NCBI RefSeq assembly: GCF_019510245.1
Contig: NZ_JAEKKT010000137.1
Coordinates: 16,986-80,985 of the forward strand
DNA from: Streptomyces sp.
GTDB lineage: Bacteria; Actinomycetota; Actinomycetes; Streptomycetales; Streptomycetaceae
Direction of reading: 5' to 3'
DNA: 64,000 bases
Shown here: positions 47,879 to 57,459 of the stretch, piece by piece
How positions within the stretch are numbered: position 1 is the stretch's first letter
Layout: each line of letters begins with the position of its first letter
Notes under the pieces: model-generated
Told to the model about the DNA's origin: nothing
Databases searched by the model: none
What the model saw: the letters and a program-made list of their open reading frames with translations, nothing else
Program-made: the position numbers and the translations under genes

Positions 47879-49771
47879 ATGCCTCCGACACGTGCAACCA
47901 CCAAGGACCGGTCCGCCATCCGCACCCTGCTGCGCCTGTGGCCGTACGTACGGCCGGTGCGGGTGCGGCTGTCCGTCGCCGCGTTCGTGGCGATCGTCGC
48001 CTCCTGTACGGGGCTCGTCATCCCCCTCGTCCTCAAGTGGATGGTGGACGGCCCGGTGGCCGACCGCGACCCGGCCGGGGTGTGGCTCGGCGCGCTGTAC
48101 CTGCTGCTGCTCGGCATCGCGGAAGCCCTGCTCTTCGGCCTGCGCCGCTGGCTGGTCGCCCGGCCCCTGTCCCGTGTCGAGGCGGGCATGCGGGCGGACC
48201 TGTACGGCCACCTCCAGCGTCTGCCGGTCGCCTTCCACGACCGCTGGGCCTCCGGCCAGCTGCTCTCCCGGGCCACCACCGACCTGATGCTGCTCCGCAT
48301 GTTCCTTGCCTTTCCGCTGACCTTCCTCCTGGTCAACGGGGTGACGATCCTCGTCGGCGTGCTGATCATGCTGGCCCAGGACTGGTCGCTGGGCCTGGTC
48401 ATCCTCGGGCCGACGATCCCGGTGATCTGGACGTGCGTGATCTTCGAGAGCCGGTACGCGGAGGTGGCACGGCTCGCCCAGGACCAGGTCGGCGACCTGA
48501 CGACGGTGGTCGAGGAGAGCGTGCTCGGCATCCGCATCATCAAGGGCTTCGGCCGCCACCGCAGCCAGGCGCACGCGTTCCGCGAACTGGTACGGACCCT
48601 GCGGGGCACGGAGCTGCGCAAGGCGCGGATGCTGGCGATGATCTGGGGCGTCATCGTGACGTTGCCGGAGGTGGCGATCGGGGCGGCGCTGCTGTGGGGT
48701 TCGATCCAGGCCGCGGAGGGCGAGCTGAGCGCGGGGACGCTGGTGGCGTTCCTGTCGACGGCGCTGGCGCTGAGGTGGCCGGTGGAGTCGATCGGCTTCC
48801 TCCTGGCGATGAGCCAGGAGGCCGCCACTGCCACTGAGCGGTACTTCGAGGTGCGGGACGCGCTGGAGGAGGGCGCCGACGCGGCGTCGGGTGCGGGTGC
48901 GTGGGGGCTGAGCGCACAGTTCCCCGCGCCCCTTACCGGGCGCCTCGGCGCAGCGCCCCAAAGGGGCGCGGGGAACTGCGCGACCAGCCACGACGGCGCC
49001 GCACCCGACAGCGGACCGGCCCCCGAACCCGACGGCATCCGCTTCGAGAACGTGCGGTTCCGTTACCCCGACGCCGCCCCCGATTCCGCCCCGACCCTCG
49101 AACTCGTCGACCTCCACATCCGCCCCGGCGAGTCCATGGCCCTCGTCGGCGCCACCGGCAGCGGCAAGACCACGCTCACCGCGCTCGTCCCCCGCCTGCA
49201 CGAGGTCACCTCGGGGCGGATCACCCTCGACGGCGTCGACATCACCGCCATGCCCCGCGAGGAACTCCGCTCCCTCGTCGCCGTGGCCTTCGAGGAACCC
49301 ACCCTCTTCTCCGCCTCCGTCGGCGAGAACGTGCTCATGGGAGCCGGGGACGGCGCCGGCGAACCGGAGCTGGCACGGGCCCTCGCCGTCGCGCAGGCCG
49401 ACTTCGCGCACGCCCTCCCCCAGGGCACCGCGACCCAGGTCGGCGAGCAGGGCCTCAGCCTCTCCGGCGGCCAGCGCCAGCGCCTCGCGCTCGCGCGGGC
49501 GGTCGTCGGCCATCCCCGCTTCCTGGTGCTCGACGACCCGCTCTCCGCCCTGGACGTGCACACGGAGGCCGCCGTGGAGGCGGCGCTGCGCGACGTACTC
49601 GCCGACACCACCGCGCTGATCGTCGCCCACCGCCCCTCCACCGTCCTGCTCGCCGACCGCGTCGCCCTGCTCTCCGGCGGGCGGGTCACCGCCGTCGGCA
49701 CCCATCACGAACTCCTGCGCACCAACGCCGAGTACGCCCACCTGATGTCCGGGGAGGATCACCGCCGATGA
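47879..49771 (+). CDS. ABC exporter half-transporter 1 (degenerate catalytic residue, repeat-encoded linker)
   Basis: 630 residues: six-helix type IV exporter membrane domain (residues ~25-325), linker, then ATPase. Walker A VGATGSGKTTL, signature LSLSGGQRQRLALAR, Walker B FLVLDDPLSALD. The catalytic Glu after the Walker B Asp is an Asp, the hallmark of the degenerate site in heterodimeric exporters; the next gene has the normal Glu, so they probably pair. The linker (about residues 338-380: GAWGLSAQFPAPL, GAAPQRGAGNCATSH) is translated from a dispersed palindromic DNA repeat. Stop overlaps the next ATG (ATGA). Confidence 0.93.
   Translation: MPPTRATTKDRSAIRTLLRLWPYVRPVRVRLSVAAFVAIVASCTGLVIPLVLKWMVDGPVADRDPAGVWLGALYLLLLGIAEALLFGLRRWLVARPLSRVEAGMRADLYGHLQRLPVAFHDRWASGQLLSRATTDLMLLRMFLAFPLTFLLVNGVTILVGVLIMLAQDWSLGLVILGPTIPVIWTCVIFESRYAEVARLAQDQVGDLTTVVEESVLGIRIIKGFGRHRSQAHAFRELVRTLRGTELRKARMLAMIWGVIVTLPEVAIGAALLWGSIQAAEGELSAGTLVAFLSTALALRWPVESIGFLLAMSQEAATATERYFEVRDALEEGADAASGAGAWGLSAQFPAPLTGRLGAAPQRGAGNCATSHDGAAPDSGPAPEPDGIRFENVRFRYPDAAPDSAPTLELVDLHIRPGESMALVGATGSGKTTLTALVPRLHEVTSGRITLDGVDITAMPREELRSLVAVAFEEPTLFSASVGENVLMGAGDGAGEPELARALAVAQADFAHALPQGTATQVGEQGLSLSGGQRQRLALARAVVGHPRFLVLDDPLSALDVHTEAAVEAALRDVLADTTALIVAHRPSTVLLADRVALLSGGRVTAVGTHHELLRTNAEYAHLMSGEDHRR
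48912..48982. repeat. Dispersed palindromic repeat inserted in-frame in an ABC exporter gene
   Basis: Long inverted repeat inside the coding sequence: left arm 48912-48934 and right arm 48961-48982 (AAGGGGCGCGGGGAACTGCG at the right; 21 of 22 paired). The flanks, GTGGGGGCTG before and CGACCAGCCACGAC after, extend the unit. The same unit is intergenic at 34350 and coding again at 53041. Here it translates without a stop as part of the linker between membrane domain and ATPase. Confidence 0.85.
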
Positions 49772-51636
49772 CCGCAGCCACCTCCCTGCCCGCCCCCGAC
49801 GAGGACGAGGAACGCCCCCGCCCGCACCCGGCCGGCACCCCCGGCGGCGACCCCTTCGACCGCGACGTCCTGCCCACCCCGCCCGGCGCCACGGCCACCC
49901 TGCTGCGCTCGCTCCTCACCCCCATGAAGGCACGGGTCGCCGTCACCACGCTCCTGCTGCTGCTCCAGCAGGCGGCGGTCCAGGCGGGCCCGCTGCTGGT
50001 GGCGTACGCCATCGACACGGCCGTACCGGCGTTCCGCCGCCACGACCACGGCCCGCTGTTCGCGGTCGCTGCGGGGTACGGCCTGAGCGCCCTGCTCTCC
50101 GGCGGCCTCCAGTACGCGTTCGTCAAGGCCTCCGCCCGCGTCAACCAGGACGTCCTGCTCGACCTGCGCGGCCGCATCTTCCGCCACGCGCAGGCGCTGA
50201 GCATCGACTTCCACGAGCGCTACACGTCCGGCCGGCTCATCTCCCGCTCCACCACGGACGTCGAGTCGCTGCGCGAGCTGCTGGCCGAGGGCCTCCAGGA
50301 ACTGGTCACGGTCATCCTCTCCTTCCTCTACATCTCGGCGATGCTGCTCTGGCTGGACCTGGGCCTCGGCGCGGTCGCGGTGGCCAGCTTCGTACCGCTG
50401 TACCTGCTCGTGCGGCTGTACCAGCGGCGCGCGGTACGGGTGTACAAGGCGCGGTCCACGGCGATCGCGGCGGTGATCGTGAAGTTCGTGGAGACGATGA
50501 ACGGCATCCGCCCGGTGCGCGCGTTCCGCCGCGAGGCCGCCAACGACGCCGAGTTCGCCGTGCTGAACCGCCGCCACGAGCGCACCAACGGCGACGCGCT
50601 CCTCGAAATGGCGCGGTACGTGGTCGGCTCCCGGCTGGTCGCCAACACCTCGGTCGCGGTGATCGTGCTGTGGGGCGCCTACCGGGTGGCGTCCGGCTCG
50701 CTGGAGCTCGGCGTCCTGGCCGCCGCCGTCCTCTACCTGCGGCGGCTCTACGACCCGATCGACCGCCTCGGCATGTTCCTCAACTCCTACCAGTCGGCCG
50801 CGGCCTCCCTGGAGAAGATCGCGGGCCTGCTGGCCCAGACCCCGTCCGTCCCGGAGCCCTCGGTCCCGAAGGAGCTGCCCCCGCCGGCGGGCGAACTCCC
50901 GGGCCGCGAGGTCGTCTTCGACGGTGTCCGCTTCGCCTACCGCACCGGCGGCGAGGTGCTGCCCGTCTTCGACCTCACCCTCCCGGCCGGGCAGACGGTC
51001 GCGGTCGTCGGCTCCACCGGCGCCGGCAAGTCGACGCTCGCCAAACTGCTCGCCCGCTTCTACGACCCCTCCGAGGGCCGGGTCCTCCTGGACGGCGTGG
51101 ACCTGCGCGAGCTGACCGTGCCGGAACTGCGCCGCGGGGTGGTGATGGTCACCCAGGAGTCGTTCCTGTTCTCCGGCACGGTCGCCGAGAACATCGCCAT
51201 CGGCCGCCCGGACGCCGGCCGCGCGGAGATCGAGCAGGCGGCCAAGGCGATCGGCGCGCACGAGTTCATCGCCGCGCTTCCCGACGGGTACGACACGGAC
51301 GTCCGCAAGCGCGGCGGGCGCATCTCGGCCGGGCAGCGCCAACTGGTCGCGTTCGCACGCGCCCTGCTCGCCGACCCGGCGGTGCTGATCCTCGACGAGG
51401 CGACCAGTTCCCTGGACATTCCCGGCGAACGGGCCGTGCAGCGCGCGATGTCGACCGTCCTCAAGGGCCGCACGGCGGTGCTGATCGCGCACCGGCTGTC
51501 CACGGTGGAGATCGCCGACCGGGTGCTGGTGATGGAGCACGGCCGCATCGTCGAGGACGGCCGCCCGGCCGAACTCATCGCGGGCACGGGCCGGTTCGCG
51601 GATCTGCACCGGGCGTGGCGGGACAGTCTGGCCTAG
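49768..51636 (+). CDS. ABC exporter half-transporter 2 (partner of half-transporter 1)
   Basis: 622 residues; ATG at 49768 overlaps the previous stop. After a 50-residue acidic/Pro-rich N-terminus come six membrane helices (VAVTTLLLLLQQAAVQAGPLL, LFAVAAGYGLSALLSGGL, LVTVILSFLYISAMLLW, VASFVPLYLLV etc.), then an ATPase with Walker A VGSTGAGKSTL, Q-loop VTQESFLFSGT, signature GRISAGQRQLVAFAR, Walker B VLILDEATSSLD with catalytic Glu, and H-loop IAHRLSTV. Its active Walker site would combine with the LSGGQ of half-transporter 1, forming the consensus site of a heterodimer. Substrate unknown; drug, lipid or peptide export are typical. Confidence 0.93.
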   Translation: MTAATSLPAPDEDEERPRPHPAGTPGGDPFDRDVLPTPPGATATLLRSLLTPMKARVAVTTLLLLLQQAAVQAGPLLVAYAIDTAVPAFRRHDHGPLFAVAAGYGLSALLSGGLQYAFVKASARVNQDVLLDLRGRIFRHAQALSIDFHERYTSGRLISRSTTDVESLRELLAEGLQELVTVILSFLYISAMLLWLDLGLGAVAVASFVPLYLLVRLYQRRAVRVYKARSTAIAAVIVKFVETMNGIRPVRAFRREAANDAEFAVLNRRHERTNGDALLEMARYVVGSRLVANTSVAVIVLWGAYRVASGSLELGVLAAAVLYLRRLYDPIDRLGMFLNSYQSAAASLEKIAGLLAQTPSVPEPSVPKELPPPAGELPGREVVFDGVRFAYRTGGEVLPVFDLTLPAGQTVAVVGSTGAGKSTLAKLLARFYDPSEGRVLLDGVDLRELTVPELRRGVVMVTQESFLFSGTVAENIAIGRPDAGRAEIEQAAKAIGAHEFIAALPDGYDTDVRKRGGRISAGQRQLVAFARALLADPAVLILDEATSSLDIPGERAVQRAMSTVLKGRTAVLIAHRLSTVEIADRVLVMEHGRIVEDGRPAELIAGTGRFADLHRAWRDSLA

Positions 51637-51668
51637 CCGGCCGACGGCGGGAGAACGGGGGTCGCAGG

Positions 51669-53555
51669 GTGATCGACGCGTACGAGGATCCGGGCACGCC
51701 CGACACGCGCGGCGGGTGGTCCTACCTGTGGTGGCTGGTGGCCCGCCAGCCCGGCCGCTCGCTCGCCGGGGCGCTGCTGGGCAGTGCGTGGCTGTCGCTG
51801 ATGGCCGGGACGCCGTACATGATGTCCCGGGCGGTGGACGACGGCCTGGTGCCGGGCCGCATGGCGGTGCTGGCCGGGTGGACGGCGGCGATCTTCGTCC
51901 TCGGGGCGGTCAACGCCTGGATCAGCATCATGCGCCACCGCACGATGACCCGGGTGCGGATGGACGCCTACTTCCGCACCGTCAAGGTGCTCGTCGGGCA
52001 GACGGTACGGCTCGGCGCCGAGCTGTCGCGCCGGTCCGACGCCGGGGAGGTCGTGACGATCGGCGTCGGCGACGTGCACACCATCGCCCAGGCGCTGACC
52101 GTCGTCGGCCCCGGGGTGGGCGCGGTCGTCGTGTACGCGGTGGTGGCCGGTCTCCTGCTGAGGATCTCGCCCCTGCTGGCCGGTGTGGTGCTGCTCGGGG
52201 TGCCGGTGGTGGCCCTCGTCGCGGGCCCGCTGGCCCGGCGGCTGCAGGGCAGGGAGACCGAGTACCGGGAGCGCCAGAGCATCCTGACGGCCCGCATCGG
52301 CGACCTCGCGGGCGGCCTGCGCGTCCTCAACGGCCTCGGCGGCAAGGGCCTGTTCGCGGACGCCTTCCGCCGCGACTCCCGGCACCTGCGCGACCAGGGC
52401 TACCGGGTGGGCGCGGTCGCCAGCTGGGTCCAGGCACTGGGCATGGGCCTGCCGACGGTGTTCCTGGCGGTGGTGACCTGGATCGCGGCCCGGATGGCCG
52501 CCCGCGGCGACATCACGGTGGGCCAGCTGGTGTCCGTGTACGGCTATGTCGCGGTCCTGGTGGGCCCGGTGGCCTTCTTCCTCGACATGGGCTACCAGCT
52601 GAGCCGCGGCGTGGTGGCCGCCCGCCGGGTCGTCCGCCTCCTGCGCCACGAGCCGCAACCGGACACGGGCTCCGCACCGGCCCCGGCCGAGCCGTCCGCC
52701 CTCCACGACCCCGACTCGGGCGTACTGGTCCGCCCCGGCCGCCTGACGGCCCTGGTGAGCGCGACGGAAACGACCACGGTGATCGACCGCCTGGGCCGCT
52801 ACACCCCCTCGAACGTGACCTGGGGAGGCGTACGCCTCGACGCCGTCCCCCTGGCGGAGGTCAGGTCCCGCATCCTGGTCGCCGACAACGATGCCGACCT
52901 CTTCGCGGGCCCCCTGATCGATGTCATCACCGGCACCGCAAACGCGCCCCAAAGGGGCGCGGGGCTGTTTCTGACTTGCGGCTGCCGCCGCGCGGGCGAG
53001 ACCAGCCCCCACTCACCCACCGACACACCCCGAGGCCCGAGCCACAACGCGCCCCAAAGGGGCGCGGGGAACTGCGCGACCAGCCACGACCATCCCGCAC
53101 CCGCCGACGCACACCCCACCCCACCCCCTGACGCGCACATCACCCACGCCCTCCACGCCGCCGCGGCGAACGACATCGTCCAGGGCCTCCCCGCCGGCCT
53201 CGACTCCCCCATCGACGCCAACGCCCGCAACCTCTCCGGCGGCCAACGCCAACGCATCCGCCTCGTCAGAGCGCTGCTCAGCGACCCCGAGGTCCTCCTC
53301 GCCGTGGAGCCCACCTCCGCCCTCGACGCCCACACCGAGGCCCTCGTGGCGGAGCGCCTCCGCACCGCCCGCCGCGGCCGCACCACCCTTGTCACCACCA
53401 CCTCCCCGCTGCTGCTGGCCCACGCGGACGAGGTGGTCTTCCTGGTCGACGGCAAGGTCGCCGCGACCGGCACGCACGAGGGCCTGCTGGACCACGCACC
53501 CGGCTACCGGGCCCTCGTGGCCCGGGACACGGAGGACGAGGAGTTCGCAAGGTGA
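51669..53555 (+). CDS. ABC exporter half-transporter 3 with degenerate Walker motifs and repeat-encoded insert
   Basis: 628 residues; GTG at 51669. Membrane domain with six helices (AWLSLMAGTPYMMSRAV, VLAGWTAAIFVLGAVNAWI, VGAVVVYAVVAGLLLRI, LLAGVVLLGVPVVALVAG). The ATPase half is unusual: the Walker A position reads ALVSATETTTVIDRL, with no Gly-Lys; Walker B reads VLLAVEPTSALD, with Val for the metal Asp. The signature [17 protein letters not shown] is intact. Between GPLIDVITG and ALHAAAANDIVQG it carries ~65 extra residues encoded by palindromic repeat copies. It cannot bind ATP normally at its own site, but supplies LSGGQ to half-transporter 4, whose GTG overlaps its stop. Confidence 0.92.
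   Translation: MIDAYEDPGTPDTRGGWSYLWWLVARQPGRSLAGALLGSAWLSLMAGTPYMMSRAVDDGLVPGRMAVLAGWTAAIFVLGAVNAWISIMRHRTMTRVRMDAYFRTVKVLVGQTVRLGAELSRRSDAGEVVTIGVGDVHTIAQALTVVGPGVGAVVVYAVVAGLLLRISPLLAGVVLLGVPVVALVAGPLARRLQGRETEYRERQSILTARIGDLAGGLRVLNGLGGKGLFADAFRRDSRHLRDQGYRVGAVASWVQALGMGLPTVFLAVVTWIAARMAARGDITVGQLVSVYGYVAVLVGPVAFFLDMGYQLSRGVVAARRVVRLLRHEPQPDTGSAPAPAEPSALHDPDSGVLVRPGRLTALVSATETTTVIDRLGRYTPSNVTWGGVRLDAVPLAEVRSRILVADNDADLFAGPLIDVITGTANAPQRGAGLFLTCGCRRAGETSPHSPTDTPRGPSHNAPQRGAGNCATSHDHPAPADAHPTPPPDAHITHALHAAAANDIVQGLPAGLDSPIDANARNLSGGQRQRIRLVRALLSDPEVLLAVEPTSALDAHTEALVAERLRTARRGRTTLVTTTSPLLLAHADEVVFLVDGKVAATGTHEGLLDHAPGYRALVARDTEDEEFAR
52941..53099. repeat. Two palindromic repeat units inserted in-frame within an ABC ATPase domain
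   Basis: Two units each beginning AACGCGCCCCAAAGGGGCGC: the first continues GGGGCTGTTTCTGACTTGCG and GCTGCCGCCGCGCGGGCGAG, the second GGGGAACTGCGCGACCAGCC. They are the two common versions of the Streptomyces dispersed repeat. Both are read through in the exporter frame (NAPQRGAGLFLTCGCRRAGE and NAPQRGAGNCATSHDH). Confidence 0.85.
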
Positions 53556-55294
53556 CGACAGGTCAACTCCCCGTCGCCCAACCCGCCGAGGTCCGCCGCG
53601 CCACCCTGCGCCTGGTGCGGGCGGACCGCGGCCCCTTCGCCGCCGCGCTGCTGCTGAACGCGGCGGCGGCCTGCGCCGGCCTGGCCGGCCCCTGGCTGGT
53701 GGGCCGGATCGTGGACGAGGTACGGGCCGGCCGCGGGGTCGGCGCCGTGGACCACCTCGCCCGGTGGATCCTGCTCTGCTCCCTCGCCCAGCTGCTGCTC
53801 GCCCGCTCCGCCCGCTACCTCGGCCACCGCTTCGGCGAGCGGACGCTGGCCCGCGTCCGCGAGGAGTTCGTGGGCCGGGCGCTCGCGCTGCCCGCGGCGG
53901 TGGTGGAGCGGGCCGGCACCGGCGACCTGACCGCCCGCGGCACCGGCGACGTGAACACCGTCGGCACCACGCTGCGGGACGCCGGTCCCGAGCTGCTGGT
54001 CAACACGGTGCAGGCGGTGTTCGTGATGGGCGCGGTGTTCGTCCTGGACCCCGCGCTGGCCGCGTTCGGGGTGCTCGGGCTGACCCCGGTCTGGTTCGCG
54101 CTGCGCTGGTACCTGCGCCGGGCCCGGGACGGCTACCTCGCAGAGGGCGCGGCCACCTCCGGGGTCGCGGAGATCGTCACGGCGACGGTGGCGGGCGCCC
54201 GCACGGTCGAGGCGTTCCGGCTCCAGGGGCAGCGGATCACGGCGAGCCGGGACGCGCTGGAGACCAACCGGAAGGCCCGGTTCTACACCCTGTGGCTGCG
54301 CACCGTGTTCTTCCCGGCGGTCGAGGTGTCGTACTCGGTGCCGGTGGCCGGGGTGCTGCTGGTCGGCGGGCTGCTGCACACGGGCGTCGGGGTGGTGGTG
54401 TCGGCGGCGCTGTATCTGCGGCAGTTCACGGAACCGCTGGACCAGATCCTGATCCGGGTGGAGCAACTCCAGTCCAGCGGCGCCTCGTTCGCCCGGGTGG
54501 AGGGGCTGGCGCGGGCCCCGCGGGCGGCGGCGGACGGCACGGCGCCGACGCCGGCGGACGACAGGATCGACGTACGCGGGGTGCATTACGCCTACGAGCG
54601 CGGCGGCGAGGTGCTGCGCGGGGTGGATCTGACGGTGCGGCCCGGGGAGCGGCTCGCGGTGGTGGGTCCTTCCGGTGCCGGGAAGACGACGCTGAGCCGG
54701 CTGCTGGCGGGCGTCGAGGCGCCCGGGTCGGGCACGGTGACGGTGGGCGGGGTGCCGATCGCCGGACTGGAGCCGGAGCGGCTGCGGCGCCAGGTCGTGC
54801 TGGTCACCCAGGAACATCACGTCTTCCTCGGTACGGTCCGGGACAACCTGCTGATCGCCGAACCGGCCGCGGCCGACGCCGACCTGTGGGCGGCGCTGAC
54901 CGCCGTCGGCGCCGACGACTGGGTGCGCGGCCTGCCCGGCGGCCTGGACACCCCGCTCGGCACGGGCGGCACGACCACCGACGGCTCCCGGGCCCAGCAA
55001 CTCGCGCTGGCCCGGGTGGTGCTGGCCGACCCGCACACGCTGATCCTGGACGAGGCGACCGCGCTGCTGGACCCGGCGACCGCCCGGCACACCGAGCGCG
55101 CCCTGGCCGCCGTACTCGAAGGCCGTACGGTCATCGCCATCGCCCACCGGTTGCACACCGCCCACGACGCCGACCGGGTGGCCGTGATGGAGGGCGGCCT
55201 CCTCACCGAACTGGGCACGCACGAGGAGCTGGTGGCGGCGGGCGGGGCGTACGCGGCCCTGTGGGCGACCTGGCACGGTGACAAGGCGCCCTGA
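53552..55294 (+). CDS. ABC exporter half-transporter 4 (intact Walker motifs, degenerate signature)
   Basis: 580 residues; GTG at 53552 overlaps the previous stop (GTGA). Six-helix exporter domain (ALLLNAAAACAGLAGPWLVG, WILLCSLAQLLLA, VQAVFVMGAVFVLDPALAAFG, YSVPVAGVLLVGGLLHTGVGV). ATPase: Walker A VGPSGAGKTTL, Q-loop VTQEHHVFLGT, Walker B LILDEATALLDP, H-loop IAHRLHTA. The signature position reads TTTDGSRAQQLALARVV instead of LSGGQ. It is therefore the mirror image of half-transporter 3. Paired, they give one complete ATP site (Walker of 4 with LSGGQ of 3) and one fully degenerate site. Confidence 0.93.
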   Translation: MTTGQLPVAQPAEVRRATLRLVRADRGPFAAALLLNAAAACAGLAGPWLVGRIVDEVRAGRGVGAVDHLARWILLCSLAQLLLARSARYLGHRFGERTLARVREEFVGRALALPAAVVERAGTGDLTARGTGDVNTVGTTLRDAGPELLVNTVQAVFVMGAVFVLDPALAAFGVLGLTPVWFALRWYLRRARDGYLAEGAATSGVAEIVTATVAGARTVEAFRLQGQRITASRDALETNRKARFYTLWLRTVFFPAVEVSYSVPVAGVLLVGGLLHTGVGVVVSAALYLRQFTEPLDQILIRVEQLQSSGASFARVEGLARAPRAAADGTAPTPADDRIDVRGVHYAYERGGEVLRGVDLTVRPGERLAVVGPSGAGKTTLSRLLAGVEAPGSGTVTVGGVPIAGLEPERLRRQVVLVTQEHHVFLGTVRDNLLIAEPAAADADLWAALTAVGADDWVRGLPGGLDTPLGTGGTTTDGSRAQQLALARVVLADPHTLILDEATALLDPATARHTERALAAVLEGRTVIAIAHRLHTAHDADRVAVMEGGLLTELGTHEELVAAGGAYAALWATWHGDKAP

Positions 55295-55594
55295 GCCGCC
55301 GGAGCGGGTGCCGATCGCGGCCTCACCGCAACACATCCGCATACCGAACATGAACATCCGGACAACGGACGATTTCCGGCCAAGTTTCTGACGCGGTCCT
55401 GACAGTTTGCGTTTTCTGGTGCCACTCTTCCCACGGCCGACTCACAGCAACCCCACAGCTTCACCCCGCCGTCGCCGTCGGTCCGGCACTGCACGCGCAC
55501 ATGGTTCCGCGCTCCGCCCAGTTCTGCCCGGCCGGCCCACCCGCCGTCCGGATCTCCCCTGGCCGTGTGACCCGCGGCCACGCAGAAGGAGTCA
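55295..55594 (+). promoter_or_regulatory. Upstream region of the first M4 protease, with elements shared by the second
   Basis: Gene-free 300 bp. GGTCCTGACA (from 55394), CCACTCTTCC (from 55422) and CCCCACAGCTTCA reappear as GGTCCTGACA, TCACTCTTCC and CCCCACAGCC upstream of the second protease (57580-57660). This points to a common, duplicated control region; the ribosome site AGAAGGAG is at 55584. The promoter itself was not pinned down. Confidence 0.45.
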
Positions 55595-57459
55595 GTGTTG
55601 AGAAGCAGTTCCTCTCGCAGACGCACCCCCCACAGCACGTACCGCCGCACCGCCGCCGTCGCCCTCGCCGGGGTCGGCGCCCTGATCGCCGCAGCGGTCC
55701 AGTCGGGCGCGGCCAGCGCCGCCCCGCAGCCCGGCAGGGCCAACCCGGCCCACGCGGCCGTCAGGCTCTCCCCCTCGCAGCGCGCCGAACTGCTGCGCGA
55801 TGCGAGCGGCGAACGGGCCGCGACCGCCAGGGCGATAGGCCTCGGCGCCCAGGAGAAGCTGGTCGTCAAGGACGTCGTCAAGGACGCCGACGGCACCCTG
55901 CACACCCGCTACGAGCGCACCTACGCGGGCCTGCCGGTGCTCGGCGGCGACCTGATCGTCGACACCGCCAAGTCGGGCGCCACCGAGCGGGTCATCAAGG
56001 CGAACAGCCACACCCTCAAGGTCGCCGACCTCACCCCGGCCAAGAGCGCGGCGAGCGCCGAGAAGACCGCCCTCGCCACCGCGAAGACGCTGGGCTCCAC
56101 CAAGTCGGCCGCCGACGGCGCCCGCAAGGTGATCTGGGCCGGCTCCGGCACCCCCGTCCTCGCCTACGAGACGGTCGTCGGCGGCTTCCAGGACGACGGC
56201 ACCCCCAACCAGCTGCACGTCATCACCGACGCCGCCACCGGCAAGAAGCCTCGCAGTCGAGCAACACCTGGGGCAACGGCACCACCTCGAACGCCGCCAC
56301 CGCGGGCGCCGACGCGCACTACGGGGCCGCCGAGACCTGGGACTTCTACAAGAACACCTTCGGGCGCAGCGGCATCAAGAACAACGGCGTCGGCGCCTAC
56401 TCCCGCGTCCACTACGGCAACTCGTACGTGAACGCCTTCTGGGACGACGGCTGCTTCTGCATGACCTACGGCGACGGGTCCGGCAACGCGGACCCGCTGA
56501 CCGCCCTCGACGTGGCCGGCCACGAGATGAGCCACGGTGTCACCTCCAACACCGCGGGCCTCAACTACAGCGGCGAGTCCGGCGGCCTGAACGAGGCGAC
56601 CTCGGACATCTTCGGCACCGGCGTGGAGTTCTACGCCAACAACTCCTCGGACGTCGGTGACTACCTCATCGGCGAGAAGATCGACATCAACGGCGACGGC
56701 ACCCCGCTGCGCTACATGGACAAGCCCAGCAAGGACGGCGGCAGCGCCGACTACTGGTCCTCGTCGGTCGGTGGCCTCGACGTGCACTACTCGTCCGGCG
56801 TGGCGAACCACTTCTTCTACCTGCTGAGCGAGGGCAGCGGCGCCAAGGTCATCAACGGCGTCAGCTACAACTCGCCCACGAAGGACGGCCTTCCGGTGAC
56901 CGGCATCGGCCGGGACAAGGCGCTGCAGATCTGGTACCGGGCGCTCACCACCAAGTTCACCTCGACCACCAACTACGCGGCCGCCCGCACCGGCACCCTC
57001 GCGGCGGCGGGTGAGCTGTACGGCACCACCAGCACCGAGTACAAGGCGGTGCAGGACGCCTGGGCGGCCGTGGCGGTCGGCTCGCGGTCCGGCGGTGGCG
57101 GCGGTACGGGCACGTCGTACGAGAGCACCACACCCGTGTCGATTCCGGACAACGGCCCGGCGGTCACCTCGTCGATCACGGTCTCCGGCCGGACCGGGAA
57201 CGCACCGAGCAACCTCCAGGTAACGCCGAATATCAGCCACACGTGGCGCGGCGACCTGGTGATCGACCTCGTCGGTCCGTCCGGGACGTCGTACCGCCTG
57301 AAGAACTTCAGCTCCTCCGACTCGGCGGACGACGTGACGGACACCTACACGGTGAACGCCTCGTCGGAATCGGCCAATGGCACCTGGAAGTTGAAGGTCC
57401 AGGACCAGGCCGCGCAGGACGTCGGCACGATCAACGGGTGGAAGCTGACCTTCCCGTAA
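55595..57459 (+). pseudogene. M4 family (thermolysin-like) metallopeptidase with P domain, frameshift and internal deletion at the propeptide/catalytic junction
   Basis: Start GTG 55595 after AGAAGGAG. One frame gives the signal peptide (RRTAAVALAGVGALIAAAVQ) and the FTP/PepSY-type propeptide up to HVITDAATGKK (56249). The second frame resumes at SQSSNTWGNGTTSNA with the catalytic domain: FYKNTFGRSGIKNNGVGAYS, zinc motif DVAGHEMSHGVTSNTAGLNY with GESGGLNEATSDIFG, DVHYSSGVANHFFYLL, then a Gly linker and a C-terminal P (proprotein convertase) domain (SIPDNGPAVTSSITVSGRTG ... WKLTFP). Homologues have about 60 residues between GKK and the NTWG segment (LYEYQG... onward), absent here. The break is in the same place as in the next gene, so real decay, or an assembly error in a repeated segment, are both possible. 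Confidence 0.85.

Noticed and set aside
48901..49767. 5' extension of half-transporter 2 upstream of 49768
   Set aside because: Arg/Pro-rich shadow of half-transporter 1; the ATGA overlap sets the real start.
56240..56270. Programmed ribosomal frameshift as the explanation for the protease frame change
   Set aside because: No slippery heptamer or downstream structure evident, and codons conserved in homologues are missing, which a recoding event would not explain; kept only as a remote option.
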